NCBI RefSeq assembly: GCF_000299035.1
Contig: NZ_AKCS01000018.1
Span: 23,265-87,264 of the forward strand
Source of the DNA: Bacillus bingmayongensis
Lineage (GTDB): Bacteria > Bacillota > Bacilli > Bacillales > Bacillaceae_G
DNA length: 64,000 nt
Direction of reading: 5' to 3'
The notes under the pieces are model-generated. The model was not told the origin of the DNA and did not search any database. It saw only the letters and a program-made list of their open reading frames with translations. Shown here one piece after another: positions 35,926 to 45,562 of the stretch (its first letter is position 1; every line of letters starts with the position of its first letter). A program made the translations under genes and the position numbers.

Positions 35926-35959
35926 CGAACATTTTTTTATCTTTTATCTATTTCGTTCG
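35926..35959. promoter_or_regulatory. PurBox pair upstream of purA
   Basis: CGAAC (35926-35930) and GTTCG (35955-35959) are inverted, 34 bp end to end, each with an A/T-rich inner flank as in PurR operators. The pair sits just upstream of the purA -35. Confidence 0.7.
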
Positions 35960-36004
35960 TAAGAATACTTTATTCACACGATGAAAGCCCTATCTTTTGT
36001 TCAT

Positions 36005-36049
36005 AAAAAAAGAAACACATCTTATTATAAGAAATGTGTTTCTTTTTTA
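36005..36049 (-). terminator. Terminator of the yybS-gdpP-rplI-dnaC operon
   Basis: AGAAACACAT (36011-36020) pairs with ATGTGTTTCT (36034-36043), extended by A/T pairs with T runs; it lies directly after the dnaC stop. Confidence 0.85.
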
Positions 36050-36057
36050 TACTTCTA

Positions 36058-37419
36058 CTATGCCGGCGGTGCATGTCCGTCGTCAAAACGCCGCTCTAAG
36101 TTTACGAATTTGTTAAATTCCTTCACGAATGCGAGTTCTACAGAACCTACCGGACCATTACGTTGCTTTGCGATAATAATTTCAATCGTGTTTTTATTTT
36201 CCGTTTCACGATCATAGTAATCTTCACGATACAAGAATGCCACAATATCGGCATCCTGCTCAATACTTCCTGATTCACGAATATCAGACATCATCGGACG
36301 TTTATCTTGACGAGATTCAACACCACGAGATAGCTGAGATAAGGCAATAACAGGCACTTGTAGCTCACGCGCAATTCCTTTTAATGTACGGGAAATTTCA
36401 GATACTTCCTGCTGACGGTTTTCACCAGATTTCCCACTACCTTGAATAAGCTGTAAGTAATCAATTAGAATCATGCCAAGCCCTTGCTCTTGTTTTAGCC
36501 TGCGGCATTTTGCACGAATTTCACTAACACGAATTCCCGGCGTATCATCAATGTATATACCAGCATTCGAAAGACTTCCCATTGCCATTGTCAACTTCGC
36601 CCAATCATCTGAAGTTAACGAACCAGTACGAAGCCTTTGCGCATCAATATTCCCTTCTGCACAGAGCATACGCATAACAAGCTGATCGGCACCCATCTCT
36701 AAACTAAAAATTGCTACATTTTCATCTGTTTTAGTCGCCACATTCTGCGCGATATTCAGTGAAAAGGCCGTTTTCCCTACTGAAGGACGGGCTGCCACAA
36801 TGATTAAATCGTTACGCTGAAATCCTGCTGTCATCTTATCTAATTCAGTAAATCCAGTCGGTATCCCTGTGACTTCACCTTTTTGATTATGCAAAAGTTC
36901 AATTTTATCATAAGCATCTACAAGAACATCCTTAATATTTTGGAATGCTTTTGCATTTGTTTGATGTGATACTTCTAATATTTTTTTCTCCGCTTCATTT
37001 AGCAAGCCTTCTACATCATCTTCACGTTCATAACCATCTGATACAATGTGAGTTGCTGTTCGAATCAAACGGCGCAAAAGTGATTTTTCCGCAATTATGC
37101 GTGCATAATACTCTACATTGGCAGCCGTCGGAACAGCTTCCGCTAATTCCGCTAAATAGGAAACACCACCAACCTCTTCTAACAACCCTTGGTCAGCAAG
37201 AGCTGCTGTTGCGGTAACTAAATCAATTGGTTCTCCTTTATCAGATAGTTCAAGCATAACCCCAAAAATCTTTTGGTGTGCTGTCCGATAGAAAGATTCC
37301 GGTAGCAGCAGTTCTGAAGCCGAAGTTAACGCATCTTGATCGAGGAAGATAGCACCTAGAACTGCTTGCTCGGCCTCTATATTATGCGGAGGGGTACGAT
37401 CAGCAAGTACGTCACTCAT
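36058..37419 (-). CDS. dnaC: Replicative DNA helicase DnaC (DnaB family)
   Basis: 453 residues. The N-terminal primase-interacting domain (PHNIEAEQAVLGAIFLD) is followed by a RecA-like helicase domain from about residue 185, with Walker A ARPSVGKTAF near 208, Walker B GMILIDYLQLI near 310, and the late arginine-finger region (KQRNGPVG). This is the ring helicase called DnaC in Bacillus. The ATG at 37419 follows GGAGG by 7 bases; a TTG two codons upstream lies too close to it. Last gene of the operon after rplI. Confidence 0.96.
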   Translation of the reverse strand: MSDVLADRTPPHNIEAEQAVLGAIFLDQDALTSASELLLPESFYRTAHQKIFGVMLELSDKGEPIDLVTATAALADQGLLEEVGGVSYLAELAEAVPTAANVEYYARIIAEKSLLRRLIRTATHIVSDGYEREDDVEGLLNEAEKKILEVSHQTNAKAFQNIKDVLVDAYDKIELLHNQKGEVTGIPTGFTELDKMTAGFQRNDLIIVAARPSVGKTAFSLNIAQNVATKTDENVAIFSLEMGADQLVMRMLCAEGNIDAQRLRTGSLTSDDWAKLTMAMGSLSNAGIYIDDTPGIRVSEIRAKCRRLKQEQGLGMILIDYLQLIQGSGKSGENRQQEVSEISRTLKGIARELQVPVIALSQLSRGVESRQDKRPMMSDIRESGSIEQDADIVAFLYREDYYDRETENKNTIEIIIAKQRNGPVGSVELAFVKEFNKFVNLERRFDDGHAPPA

Positions 37420-37446
37420 ACGCAATCCTCCTTGCCTAACTTATTT

Positions 37447-37893
37447 TTATTGTTCACTAACATGAACCTTTACTGTCGCTGTTACTTGCGGATGCAATTT
37501 TACAATTACATTTGTATATCCTAACGCACGGATTGCATCGTCCATTTCAAATTTACGTTTATCAAGATTAATATTATGTGCTTTTTGCATTGCATCTACA
37601 ATTTGCTTACTTGTAATAGAGCCGAATAAACGACCACCTTCACCAGATTTTGCTTTTAACTCTACAGTTAATTTCTCTAAAGTTTCTTTTAATTTTTTAG
37701 CATTTTCAAGTTCAGCCGCTGCATCTTTTTCTTCTTTACGCTTTTGCGCCTCTAATGTTTTCATGCTACTGTTAGTTGCCTCAGCAGCTAATCCTTGTTT
37801 TAATAAGAAGTTATTTGCATAACCGTCCGGTACATTTTTTACTTCTCCTTTTTTCCCTTTACCTTTTACGTCTTTTAGAAAAATTACTTTCAT
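37447..37893 (-). CDS. rplI: Ribosomal protein L9
   Basis: 148 residues. The N-terminal rRNA-binding domain [18 protein letters not shown] with conserved GYANNFLL is followed by the long connecting helix (residues 41-75) and the C-terminal domain ([13 protein letters not shown]). It binds domain V of 23S rRNA near the L1 stalk. The ATG at 37893 follows GGGAGG and overlaps the gdpP stop by 4 bases. Confidence 0.97.
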   Translation of the reverse strand: MKVIFLKDVKGKGKKGEVKNVPDGYANNFLLKQGLAAEATNSSMKTLEAQKRKEEKDAAAELENAKKLKETLEKLTVELKAKSGEGGRLFGSITSKQIVDAMQKAHNINLDKRKFEMDDAIRALGYTNVIVKLHPQVTATVKVHVSEQ

Positions 37894-39863
37894 GATTGTG
37901 TGCCTCCCTGTAAATAGTCATCAATAACAAATTGAAGTTTATCTTCAGCTTCATCGACCGTTATATTTTTCATCTGTGTAGCAGCATTTGTTAAATGTCC
38001 GCCGCCACCTAAGTTTTCCATAATTAGCTGTACGTTTACTTCACCTAAAGAACGTCCACTAATTCCGATAAAGCTTTCCCCACGTTTTGCAATAACAAAA
38101 GATGCAATTACTCCTGTCATCGTCAACAACGTATCAGCTGATTGCGCAATTAATACTTGATCGTAATATTCATCACCAACTACTTTGGCAATCGCAATTC
38201 CATTTTTATAAATGTAAGCATTTTGAATCGTTTTTGCAACTCGTAAATACTGCTCCATATCTTCTTTCAGTAATTCTTGCACAAGAACTGTATCCGCTCC
38301 ATGCGAACGTAGGTAAGAAGCTGCATCAAATGTACGAGCACCTGTCCGGAAAGTAAAGCTTTTTGTATCTACTATAATACCAGCCAGTAATGCTGTCGCT
38401 TCTAACATTGTCATTTTTAAACGTTTCGGCTGATATTCAAGAAGTTCTGTTACAAGCTCGGCTGTCGAAGACGCATATGGCTCCATGTACACAAGAAGAG
38501 GATCTTCAATAAATTCTTCACCACGGCGATGATGGTCAATCACAACTACGTTTTCAATCTTATGCAAAAGCTTTTCCTCCATCACCATGGAAGGTTTATG
38601 AGTATCAACGACAACAAGCAATGAATCATCCGTTGCAAACTCCATAGCCTGTTGTGGCGTAATAAAGTGAGACCATAATTCCTCATTTTGTTTCACTTTA
38701 TCCATTAAACGTTTAATACCTTTATCAGAATCATTCTCATCTAATACAATGTACCCTTCACGCTCGTTTAACTGCGCTACTTTTAAAATTCCAATTGCTG
38801 CACCAATTGCATCCATATCAGGAGCCCTATGACCCATTATAATAACATTACTGCTCTCTAATACTAAATCTTTTAATGCATGCGAGATAACCCTTGCACG
38901 TACACGCGTGCGTTTTTCAACAGGATTTGTTTTACCACCATAAAATTTCACTTTACCTGTTGCTTGTTTAATCGTAACCTGATCTCCACCTCGTCCTAAA
39001 GCGAGGTCTAAACCAGATTGCGCCATTGCTCCAAGCTCTGATAAAGATAAATCGCCCGATCCTACACCAATACTTAATGTAAGTGGAATATTTCTTTTTG
39101 ATGTTTCTTCACGTACTTGATCTAAAATATCAAACTTTCCTTTCTCCATTTGTGCCAAAATACTTTCATTTAACACAACGAAGAAACGCTCTGAAGAAGC
39201 CCGTTTTAAATATGCACCATATTTGATAGCCCACTCATTTAAGCGTGATGTCACCAGGCTCGTGATATTCGTACGTAATTGATCATCCAATCCTTGTGTA
39301 ACTTCATCATAGTTGTCCAAATAAATAATCGCGAGAACTGTACGCTGATCTTCATACATTTTTTCAATTTCTGTTTGCTCTGTTACATCAAAGAAGTAAA
39401 TTAACTTTTCTTCTTTCCTTACAAACACACGAAATTTACGATTATTTAATGATACAATATCATCAGCCGTTTCTCCTTTAATAAAGAGAAGTAACGTTTC
39501 TGATACATCATACAAATGCCATCCCGCTAAGGAATGTTGCCCTAGACAAGAAGATAAATAAGGATTTGACCAATCAATTCCATAATCCCTATTGTATAAC
39601 AAAATACCAATTGGCATTTGATTAAACGCTTCATTACTTACTTTCTTTACCCTTGTAATCATATCCGTTGTGTACTTTTCAAAATTCCTCTGAAAGGCAA
39701 GCTCAGATCGAATTACAAAAAAGAGGACAATACAAAAAATAAAAAAAGCGGCCATTCCCATCATCCAGTTAAAACAACCGAGAATGGTAATAAGCACAAA
39801 TATAAAAAATGCCAATACATAAACAGGATATAAAAACCGCTGTCTCTTATAAAATTCAGGCAT
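37890..39863 (-). CDS. gdpP: Cyclic-di-AMP phosphodiesterase GdpP
   Basis: 657 residues. Two N-terminal membrane helices (about 10-55), a PAS-like heme-binding-type domain (about 80-150), a degenerate GGDEF domain (about 170-300; no GGDEF motif seen) and a DHH-DHHA1 phosphodiesterase. The catalytic motifs are [13 protein letters not shown] near residue 345, [16 protein letters not shown] near 420 and the C-terminal [10 protein letters not shown]. It breaks c-di-AMP to pApA and so affects potassium, wall and beta-lactam responses. The ATG at 39863 follows GGAG. Middle gene of yybS-gdpP-rplI-dnaC. Confidence 0.95.
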   Translation of the reverse strand: MPEFYKRQRFLYPVYVLAFFIFVLITILGCFNWMMGMAAFFIFCIVLFFVIRSELAFQRNFEKYTTDMITRVKKVSNEAFNQMPIGILLYNRDYGIDWSNPYLSSCLGQHSLAGWHLYDVSETLLLFIKGETADDIVSLNNRKFRVFVRKEEKLIYFFDVTEQTEIEKMYEDQRTVLAIIYLDNYDEVTQGLDDQLRTNITSLVTSRLNEWAIKYGAYLKRASSERFFVVLNESILAQMEKGKFDILDQVREETSKRNIPLTLSIGVGSGDLSLSELGAMAQSGLDLALGRGGDQVTIKQATGKVKFYGGKTNPVEKRTRVRARVISHALKDLVLESSNVIIMGHRAPDMDAIGAAIGILKVAQLNEREGYIVLDENDSDKGIKRLMDKVKQNEELWSHFITPQQAMEFATDDSLLVVVDTHKPSMVMEEKLLHKIENVVVIDHHRRGEEFIEDPLLVYMEPYASSTAELVTELLEYQPKRLKMTMLEATALLAGIIVDTKSFTFRTGARTFDAASYLRSHGADTVLVQELLKEDMEQYLRVAKTIQNAYIYKNGIAIAKVVGDEYYDQVLIAQSADTLLTMTGVIASFVIAKRGESFIGISGRSLGEVNVQLIMENLGGGGHLTNAATQMKNITVDEAEDKLQFVIDDYLQGGTQS

Positions 39864-40003
39864 GTATTCAACTCCTATAAAGTAAAACTAACCTAAGTAG
39901 AAATTAATCCATTTTTACCTCTGGTTAGTTGAACAAATTAAACGCCCTCAAGTTAAACTTTCACTACGAAACCCGTAATGCAAAAAGCTAATATAACGCT
40001 CTC

Positions 40004-40942
40004 CTATTTTGATTGTATTTTAGAACGTAACGAGAAGCCTAAGTCAATTATACCTAAGATTGTTACAAGAGGAAACAAGATAGGAACAATCATAACTAAA
40101 ACAAAGCTAATAATAGGAATCGCCTTCGTATAGCCTTTTATATGTGCAAAAAAGGCTATACATGAAAATCCCTGAAATACGAGTAACAAAGAAAAAATAG
40201 TATATAGATTAGTGAATGCCATGTCTAAATATGAACCTGATTCCACCTTTATAAAAGTGGAAAGCAAAATAAATATAACGTAATACCAAACAATATTCTT
40301 TGGCAATTGCATATCTCGAAATTTAGACCACGGTGTTACAGTATACTTCAATCTTCTTAAAACATTCCCTGCCATCAAGACCGTCAACCAAGAAAAGATT
40401 AAAGAAACCATTACAAGTAAACTTGGTAGAAGCATCCAGATTATATCACTAAACTGTCCGAATAAATCTTTTTGCTCTTTACTAATCGGCGCACCGGTAG
40501 CTTTCATTATCTTCTCACTTTGTTCCATTCCTTCTTTAAGCATATCTTGCATTTGCTTAATTAAATCTATGTTTAAAAGTTTTATACTTACAACATAAAT
40601 AAGAACAAAACTAAACAAATATGCAAGCATTCCTACTAACAATATTTCCACTGGTCCTTTTTTCTTCTTATACATATATCCTAAAGCAACACCTATTATG
40701 CCAGACATACATGTATTCACGAGACTCAGCGGAGAACTAACAATAATGGTAACAAAAAGTGCAGCTGCAAAAAGCATACACGTACTAGAAAACGGATATC
40801 TTACCATAAACAATAGAAATGGTAGGGGTAATGCAAATATCGCAACAATACTTACAATCGGAATATACAGGGATATTAAAAGCAGTACAGCATATACCGC
40901 TAATAAAATCGATCCTTCTGTAATGAGCCTTGTACGTTTCAT
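40004..40942 (-). CDS. yybS: YybS family membrane protein (DUF2232)
   Basis: 312 residues, about eight membrane helices, including an N-terminal pair (EGSILLAVYAVLLLISLYIP) and a polar loop near residue 140. This is the DUF2232/YybS family, with fold similarity to energy-coupling-type transporter subunits; its substrate is not known. It is conserved directly upstream of gdpP in Bacillus, which may point to a link with c-di-AMP or envelope physiology. The ATG at 40942 follows AGAGG. 140 bases separate it from gdpP with no clear terminator. Confidence 0.88.
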   Translation of the reverse strand: MKRTRLITEGSILLAVYAVLLLISLYIPIVSIVAIFALPLPFLLFMVRYPFSSTCMLFAAALFVTIIVSSPLSLVNTCMSGIIGVALGYMYKKKKGPVEILLVGMLAYLFSFVLIYVVSIKLLNIDLIKQMQDMLKEGMEQSEKIMKATGAPISKEQKDLFGQFSDIIWMLLPSLLVMVSLIFSWLTVLMAGNVLRRLKYTVTPWSKFRDMQLPKNIVWYYVIFILLSTFIKVESGSYLDMAFTNLYTIFSLLLVFQGFSCIAFFAHIKGYTKAIPIISFVLVMIVPILFPLVTILGIIDLGFSLRSKIQSK

Positions 40943-40977
40943 CCTTTAACCTCTCTTTCCAAAAAGAAAAGCATAGC

Positions 40978-41013
40978 AAAATGCACAGTAGAGTCTCACT
41001 CTACTGTGCATTT
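40978..41013 (-). terminator. Terminator of rpsF-ssb-rpsR
   Basis: ATGCACAGTAGAGT (40981-40994) and ACTCTACTGTGCAT (40998-41011) pair perfectly around a 3-base loop, with A/T flanks. Confidence 0.92.
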
Positions 41014-41022
41014 CATACGCTA

Positions 41023-41301
<279 letters not shown>

Positions 41302-41814
41302 TTAGAATGGTAAATCGTCGTCCGAAATATCAATCGGTTGACCTACATTTGAAAATGGATCGTCATTCTTCGTAAATCCAGAGTTACCTGAGTTACCTGA
41401 ATTACCAGATTGACCAAATGGGTTAGAGCCTTGGTTACCGTAACCAGCTCCTGATGGTTGCTGATTGAATGAACCACGTTGCTCCCCACCGCTATTACGC
41501 GGCTCTAAAAATTGTACGCTCTCCGCAAGAACTTCTGTTACATATACACGTTTACCATCTTGTCCCTCATAATTACGAGTTTGAAGACGTCCATCTACGC
41601 CTGCTAAGCTACCTTTTTTCAAATAATTCGCCACGTTTTCTGCTTGTTTACGCCATATTACACAATTAATAAAGTCAGCTTCACGCTCACCTTGTTGATT
41701 CGCAAATGCGCGATTTACAGCTAACGTGAAAGTAGCTACCGCAACACCATTGGGCGTGTAACGTAAGTCAGGGTCCTTAGTTAAACGACCAACGAGGATA
41801 ACACGATTCATCAA
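41302..41814 (-). CDS. ssb: Single-stranded DNA-binding protein SsbA
   Basis: 170 residues. An OB fold covers about residues 1-105 ([38 protein letters not shown]), then a Gly/Asn/Ser-rich linker with three GNSGNSG-like repeats, and the acidic tip DISDDDLPF that recruits replication and repair proteins. The TTG at 41814 is favoured: it is 8 bases after GGGAGAG and gives MMNRVILVG, as in related species. The next codon is an ATG and could serve instead. Middle gene between rpsF and rpsR. Confidence 0.95.
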   Translation of the reverse strand: MMNRVILVGRLTKDPDLRYTPNGVAVATFTLAVNRAFANQQGEREADFINCVIWRKQAENVANYLKKGSLAGVDGRLQTRNYEGQDGKRVYVTEVLAESVQFLEPRNSGGEQRGSFNQQPSGAGYGNQGSNPFGQSGNSGNSGNSGFTKNDDPFSNVGQPIDISDDDLPF

Positions 41815-41844
41815 TCGAACCACTCTCCCTATATATCTTAATTA

Positions 41845-42132
41845 TTATTCTTCTTCTTTAACAACGATGTGACGAAGGATATCTTCGTTGATCTTAGCTA
41901 AACGATCGAATTCTTTAACAGCTTCTGCATCAGAATTTACGTTTAAGATCATGTAGAAACCGTCACGTAAGTCGTTGATTTCGTAAGCTAAACGACGCTT
42001 ACCCCACTCTTTCGTGTTAATGATTTCTGCACCATTGTTAGTTAAAACGCCTGCGAAGCGCTCAACTAAAGCTTTTTGAGCTTCTTCCTCCATATTTGGA
42101 CGGATGATGTACATGATTTCGTACTTTTTCAT
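41845..42132 (-). CDS. rpsF: Ribosomal protein S6
   Basis: 95 residues, ferredoxin-like fold: [19 protein letters not shown] at the start and [20 protein letters not shown] in the middle, which contacts S18. The ATG at 42132 follows AGGAGGTGAAAG. The frame is open 17 codons upstream, but that stretch is the leader with a CG-rich hairpin and not coding. First gene of rpsF-ssb-rpsR. Confidence 0.97.
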   Translation of the reverse strand: MKKYEIMYIIRPNMEEEAQKALVERFAGVLTNNGAEIINTKEWGKRRLAYEINDLRDGFYMILNVNSDAEAVKEFDRLAKINEDILRHIVVKEEE

Positions 42133-42180
42133 TACACTTTCACCTCCTTTTGGTCTAAACGGCCCATAATGGGCAAGGAG
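42133..42180 (-). promoter_or_regulatory. rpsF leader, possible S6:S18 autoregulatory element
   Basis: The minus-strand leader contains a hairpin with GCCC and GGGC arms (42162-42174 on the genome) followed by CGTTTAG, 16 bases before the ribosome site. In B. subtilis an S6:S18 complex represses its mRNA at a CCG-containing stem in the rpsF leader. Assignment here is by position and general form only. Confidence 0.4.
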
Positions 42181-42260
42181 CAATTAATTATATAGTAATT
42201 ACTCACGAGTTTAGATTATATCATAGTAAGTTAGATGAATCAACTAACCAATAAATAAAA

Positions 42261-42293
42261 AACTTGGCAAACATATGATATGTTCACCAAGTT
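42261..42293 (-). terminator. Terminator of ychF
   Basis: AACTTGG (42261-42267) and CCAAGTT (42287-42293) close a longer stem that includes ACATAT/ATATGT. T-rich minus-strand tail. Confidence 0.85.
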
Positions 42294-42324
42294 TATATCC
42301 CTGTTTTTCCTAGGAAATATTGAA

Positions 42325-43425
42325 TTACACGTTAAAGCGGAAGTGCATAACATCTCCATCTTTTACGATATATTCTTTTCCTTCTAAACGCACTTTTCCT
42401 GCTTCCTTAGCAGCTGTCATAGAACCGTTCTCCATTAAATCATCATATGAAACTGTTTCAGCACGAATAAATCCACGTTCAAAGTCTGTATGAATAACCC
42501 CAGCACATTGTGGTGCCTTCATGCCTTGTTTGAATGTCCATGCACGTACTTCTTGTACACCAGCTGTGAAATAAGTAGCTAAGCCTAATAAGTCGTACGC
42601 AGCACGAATTAACTGGTCTAAACCTGATTCTTCAATACCTAACTCTTCAAGGAATACTTTTTTCTCTTCCTCGTCTAGCTCAGCGATTTCCGATTCAATT
42701 TTTGCACAAACAACAATCACTTGTGAATTTTCATTTGCTGCAAATTCTTTTACCATCTTTACATATTCGTTTTCAGATGGATCCATAATATCATCTTCAC
42801 TTACGTTGGCTACGTAAAGCATTTCTTTTGTTGTCAATAAGTGAAGACCTTTAACGATTTTCATTTGTTCGTCTGTAAATTCAACAGTACGAGCTGGTTT
42901 ACCTGCTTCGAATGCCTCTTTTAAACGAACTAAAATCTCGTGTTCGTATACCGCCTCTTTATCCTTTTGTCTTGCTAATTTTGCTACACGTTCAATACGC
43001 TTATCAACAGATTCCAAGTCAGCTAAGATTAGCTCTAAATTAATTGTTTCAATATCATCAATTGGATCTACTTTTCCTGAAACGTGTGTAATATTTTCAT
43101 CTTCAAAACAACGAACAACTTGGCAAATTGCATCTACTTGGCGAATATGAGATAAGAATTTATTTCCTAGTCCTTCACCTTTACTTGCACCCTTTACGAT
43201 ACCTGCAATATCAGTAAATTCGAATACAGTTGGAACAGTTTTTTTCGGTTCTACTAGTTCCGTTAGTTTATTTAAGCGTTCATCTGGTACTTCTACAATC
43301 CCTACGTTCGGATCAATTGTACAGAATGGATAGTTTGCAGATTCTGCTCCCGCTTGTGTAATTGCATTAAATAATGTTGATTTTCCTACGTTTGGCAAAC
43401 CAACAATCCCAGCCGTTAATCCCAT
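42325..43425 (-). CDS. ychF: Redox-regulated ATPase YchF (Obg-like, OLA1 family)
   Basis: 366 residues. The G1 loop GLPNVGKSTLFN starts near residue 8, G3 is DIAGIVKGAS, and the NKxD motif is replaced by ANVSEDD, which gives ATP preference in this family. The C-terminal TGS domain has WTFKQGMKAPQ and ends VMHFRFNV. It binds ribosomes and takes part in stress and redox responses. The ATG at 43425 follows AGGAGTG; three codons upstream are open but sit on the ribosome site. It is the last gene after a DUF951 gene. Confidence 0.95.
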   Translation of the reverse strand: MGLTAGIVGLPNVGKSTLFNAITQAGAESANYPFCTIDPNVGIVEVPDERLNKLTELVEPKKTVPTVFEFTDIAGIVKGASKGEGLGNKFLSHIRQVDAICQVVRCFEDENITHVSGKVDPIDDIETINLELILADLESVDKRIERVAKLARQKDKEAVYEHEILVRLKEAFEAGKPARTVEFTDEQMKIVKGLHLLTTKEMLYVANVSEDDIMDPSENEYVKMVKEFAANENSQVIVVCAKIESEIAELDEEEKKVFLEELGIEESGLDQLIRAAYDLLGLATYFTAGVQEVRAWTFKQGMKAPQCAGVIHTDFERGFIRAETVSYDDLMENGSMTAAKEAGKVRLEGKEYIVKDGDVMHFRFNV

Positions 43426-43501
43426 ATTTTTCACTCCTATGTCTCAATCTTCCATCATTATAGATAGTAACGAATAAAATGACAAGTTCCCTAAAAGTTC
43501 A

Positions 43502-43538
43502 AAAAAGTAACAGCTGCCTGGAGCAGCTGTTACTTTTT
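43502..43538 (-). terminator. Terminator of the DUF951 gene
   Basis: A 16-bp perfect stem, AAAAAGTAACAGCTGC with GCAGCTGTTACTTTTT, around a CTGGA loop. Confidence 0.95.
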
Positions 43539-43540
43539 CT

Positions 43541-43738
43541 TTATTCTTCGTGCTTTACAAGAATTTTTTTCACTTTGCGATCAAACTCTCTTCGAGGAAT
43601 CATTACCGAATGGCCACATCCCTCGCACTTAATGCGGATATCCATTCCCATACGAATGATTTTCCAACGATTTGCACCACACGGATGGGCTTTTTTCATT
43701 TCCACAACATCGTACAAGTTATATTGCTTTTGCTCCAC
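43541..43738 (-). CDS. yyzM: DUF951 family protein (YyzM)
   Basis: 65 residues. Conserved core YDVVEMKKAHPCGANRWKI and the metal-type pair CEGCGHSVMIPRREFDRK, typical of DUF951, a small beta-rich family found next to mscS-like and ychF genes. Its function is unknown; the cysteines suggest zinc binding. The start is a GTG at 43738, 8 bases after GAGGGGAG. The gene lies 20 bases behind the mechanosensitive channel gene and should be in its operon. Confidence 0.88.
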   Translation of the reverse strand: MEQKQYNLYDVVEMKKAHPCGANRWKIIRMGMDIRIKCEGCGHSVMIPRREFDRKVKKILVKHEE

Positions 43739-43758
43739 TCTCCAAACTCCCCTCGTCA

Positions 43759-44616
43759 TTAATTTGCTTTTTGATTAACCATCTCTTTACGATTATATAA
43801 AACCATATGTGGATATGGAATCTCAATGCCGTGTAAATCAAGGCGATTTTTAATTTCTTTACGAAGCGCTCTAGCGATAGGTGCATGCTGCATCGGTTCT
43901 ACTTCAGCAATTACACGAAGCACAACTTCAGATGCACCAAGCGTTTGAACACCTAATAATTGCGGTGTTGCTACCATTTGCTCATATTTTTCTGGTAATT
44001 CTTCTAATAACTCTTCAATTATTTGCTCTGCACGCGCAATATCACTATCATAGGAAATCGATACATCGACAAATGCAATACTATTACTAACAGAAAAGTT
44101 TGTCACTTGTATAATACTTCCGTTAGGTAAAATATTGATTTCTCCTGTCCAACTTTTTATCTTAGTTGTACGCAATCCAATTTCTAATACAGCACCTTCA
44201 AATTGACCAATGCGTACATAATCACCTACTGAAAATTGATCTTCTAACAAAATGAATGCTCCTGTAATGACATCTTTCACTAAACTTTGAGCACCAAAAC
44301 CGATTGCTAAACCGACTACTCCAGCCCCTGCTAATAAACCTGCCACATTAATATGGAATACCCCTAAAATCGCAATTAACATAATAAATATAACAACGTA
44401 TGCTACGATATTTTCAAGCAATTTAGCTATTGTAAGTGTACGACGCTCTGAGATTTGAATTGGTGAGCGATTTCCCATACGAAATGCATTTCTAACAATT
44501 GCCCTAGCAATACGAACTACTATTGTACCAAGCACTAAAATAATTACTATTTTTAGTGCGCCCATTCCTATATTAGACCAATCTATGGAATCAAACCATC
44601 GTTGTAATAAATTCAT
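43759..44616 (-). CDS. Small-conductance mechanosensitive channel (MscS family)
   Basis: 285 residues. Three membrane helices lie in the first about 130 residues, the last being the glycine/alanine-rich pore helix (AGLLAGAGVVGLAIGFGAQS). The beta domain follows (FSVGDYVRIGQFEGAVLEIG), and then the mixed alpha/beta C-terminal vestibule. It opens under membrane tension to release solutes after hypo-osmotic shock. The ATG at 44616 follows GGGGAGG. It is transcribed with the DUF951 gene. Confidence 0.94.
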   Translation of the reverse strand: MNLLQRWFDSIDWSNIGMGALKIVIILVLGTIVVRIARAIVRNAFRMGNRSPIQISERRTLTIAKLLENIVAYVVIFIMLIAILGVFHINVAGLLAGAGVVGLAIGFGAQSLVKDVITGAFILLEDQFSVGDYVRIGQFEGAVLEIGLRTTKIKSWTGEINILPNGSIIQVTNFSVSNSIAFVDVSISYDSDIARAEQIIEELLEELPEKYEQMVATPQLLGVQTLGASEVVLRVIAEVEPMQHAPIARALRKEIKNRLDLHGIEIPYPHMVLYNRKEMVNQKAN

Positions 44617-44944
44617 GTTTCCCTACCTCCCCGACCAAAATGTCTTTTTATTCATTCTTTATTTTATCAGAAATTCTCCCTATTTCTGATAAAAATTTTA
44701 TTACAGTATTTTTACTGACTCGCTTTAATTGAGGTATAAAATGGCAGATATATATATATACTAGTACTATTATTTACGGTTTTATAAACGGTTTGCAAAA
44801 ATAAAGAACTTATAATTTTTCATATTATTTTTTTCTTTAATTACCGAGAATTAACATCACAATTACTGAAGCTTTATAAAATAAATTCTACAACCAAAAA
44901 CTTTTACATCGAATCGTAAAATTTATCAAAAGGATGGATGATTC
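44617..44944. other. Divergent intergenic region mscS-type / yyaC
   Basis: 328 bases, very A+T rich, with a TATATATATATA run near 44750. No gene or stable hairpin seen. It should contain the two divergent promoters; a forespore-type promoter is expected for yyaC but I could not fix one. Confidence 0.4.
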
Positions 44945-45541
44945 ATGAATATAAGGAATTTCCGATTACCCTTTTTTGAAAAAGAATCGCAAAATATTAT
45001 GCATCACGATTTAGAAGCTTGTACAATAATTAGTGATTTTCTTCTCTCACATATACCTATTAGTCCAAATACATCCCTCATCCTAATTTGCATTGGAACA
45101 GATCGTTCAACTGGTGACGCACTTGGCCCGTTAGTCGGATCTAAACTAGAACAAATGAACATTCAAAATTTCCACGTATTCGGCACACTTGATGAACCAA
45201 TTCATGCGCTAAATCTAGAGGATAATATTCAGAATATACAAACTTCTATTCCTGATTCTTTTATTATTGCAATTGATGCTTGTCTTGGAAAATCTCAAAA
45301 CATCGGTTCCATAACTGTTGGTGAAGGGCCTAGTAAACCTGGAGCAGCAATGAATAAAAAATTACCAGAAATCGGCAAGCTACATATACATGGTATCGTA
45401 AATTTAAATGGTTTCATGGAATTTTTTGTCTTACAAAATACAAGATTAAGTCTCGTTATGAAAATGGCAGACGTTATTGCCCAAAGTATAAAGGAAACAG
45501 ATCAAAAATTATCCGTATTAAAAAAAGCAAACCATCTATAA
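44945..45541 (+). CDS. yyaC: Spore protease-like protein YyaC
   Basis: 198 residues of the DUF1256/YyaC family, related to the GPR spore protease fold. The motifs are CIGTDRSTGDALGPLVG near residue 55, GTLDEPIHA, and IAIDACLGKS with the second acidic residue, followed by GPSKPGAAM. The protein is found in spore formers and is expressed in the forespore in B. subtilis; its role is undetermined. The ATG at 44945 follows AAGGATG. It is the only rightward gene between rpmH and dctB, and its terminator overlaps its last codons. Confidence 0.88.
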   Translation: MNIRNFRLPFFEKESQNIMHHDLEACTIISDFLLSHIPISPNTSLILICIGTDRSTGDALGPLVGSKLEQMNIQNFHVFGTLDEPIHALNLEDNIQNIQTSIPDSFIIAIDACLGKSQNIGSITVGEGPSKPGAAMNKKLPEIGKLHIHGIVNLNGFMEFFVLQNTRLSLVMKMADVIAQSIKETDQKLSVLKKANHL

Positions 45542-45562
45542 ATAAAAAGATGGTTTGCTTTT
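45523..45562. terminator. Bidirectional terminator between yyaC and parB
   Basis: AAAAGCAAACCATCT pairs with AGATGGTTTGCTTTT, overlapping the 3' codons of yyaC and reaching the parB stop. Confidence 0.92.

Noticed and set aside
36180-36215. GTTTCACGATCAT in dnaC as another parS
   Set aside because: Only one half-site matches; the second half is unrelated.
42304-42318. TTTCCTAGGAAA palindrome as a Noc site
   Set aside because: The central CCGG of the Noc consensus is CTAG here, giving several mismatches; it is a short palindrome expected by chance in A+T-rich DNA.
44745-44762. TA repeat as a functional site
   Set aside because: A short dinucleotide run in an A+T-rich intergenic region; nothing links it to a regulator or mobile element.
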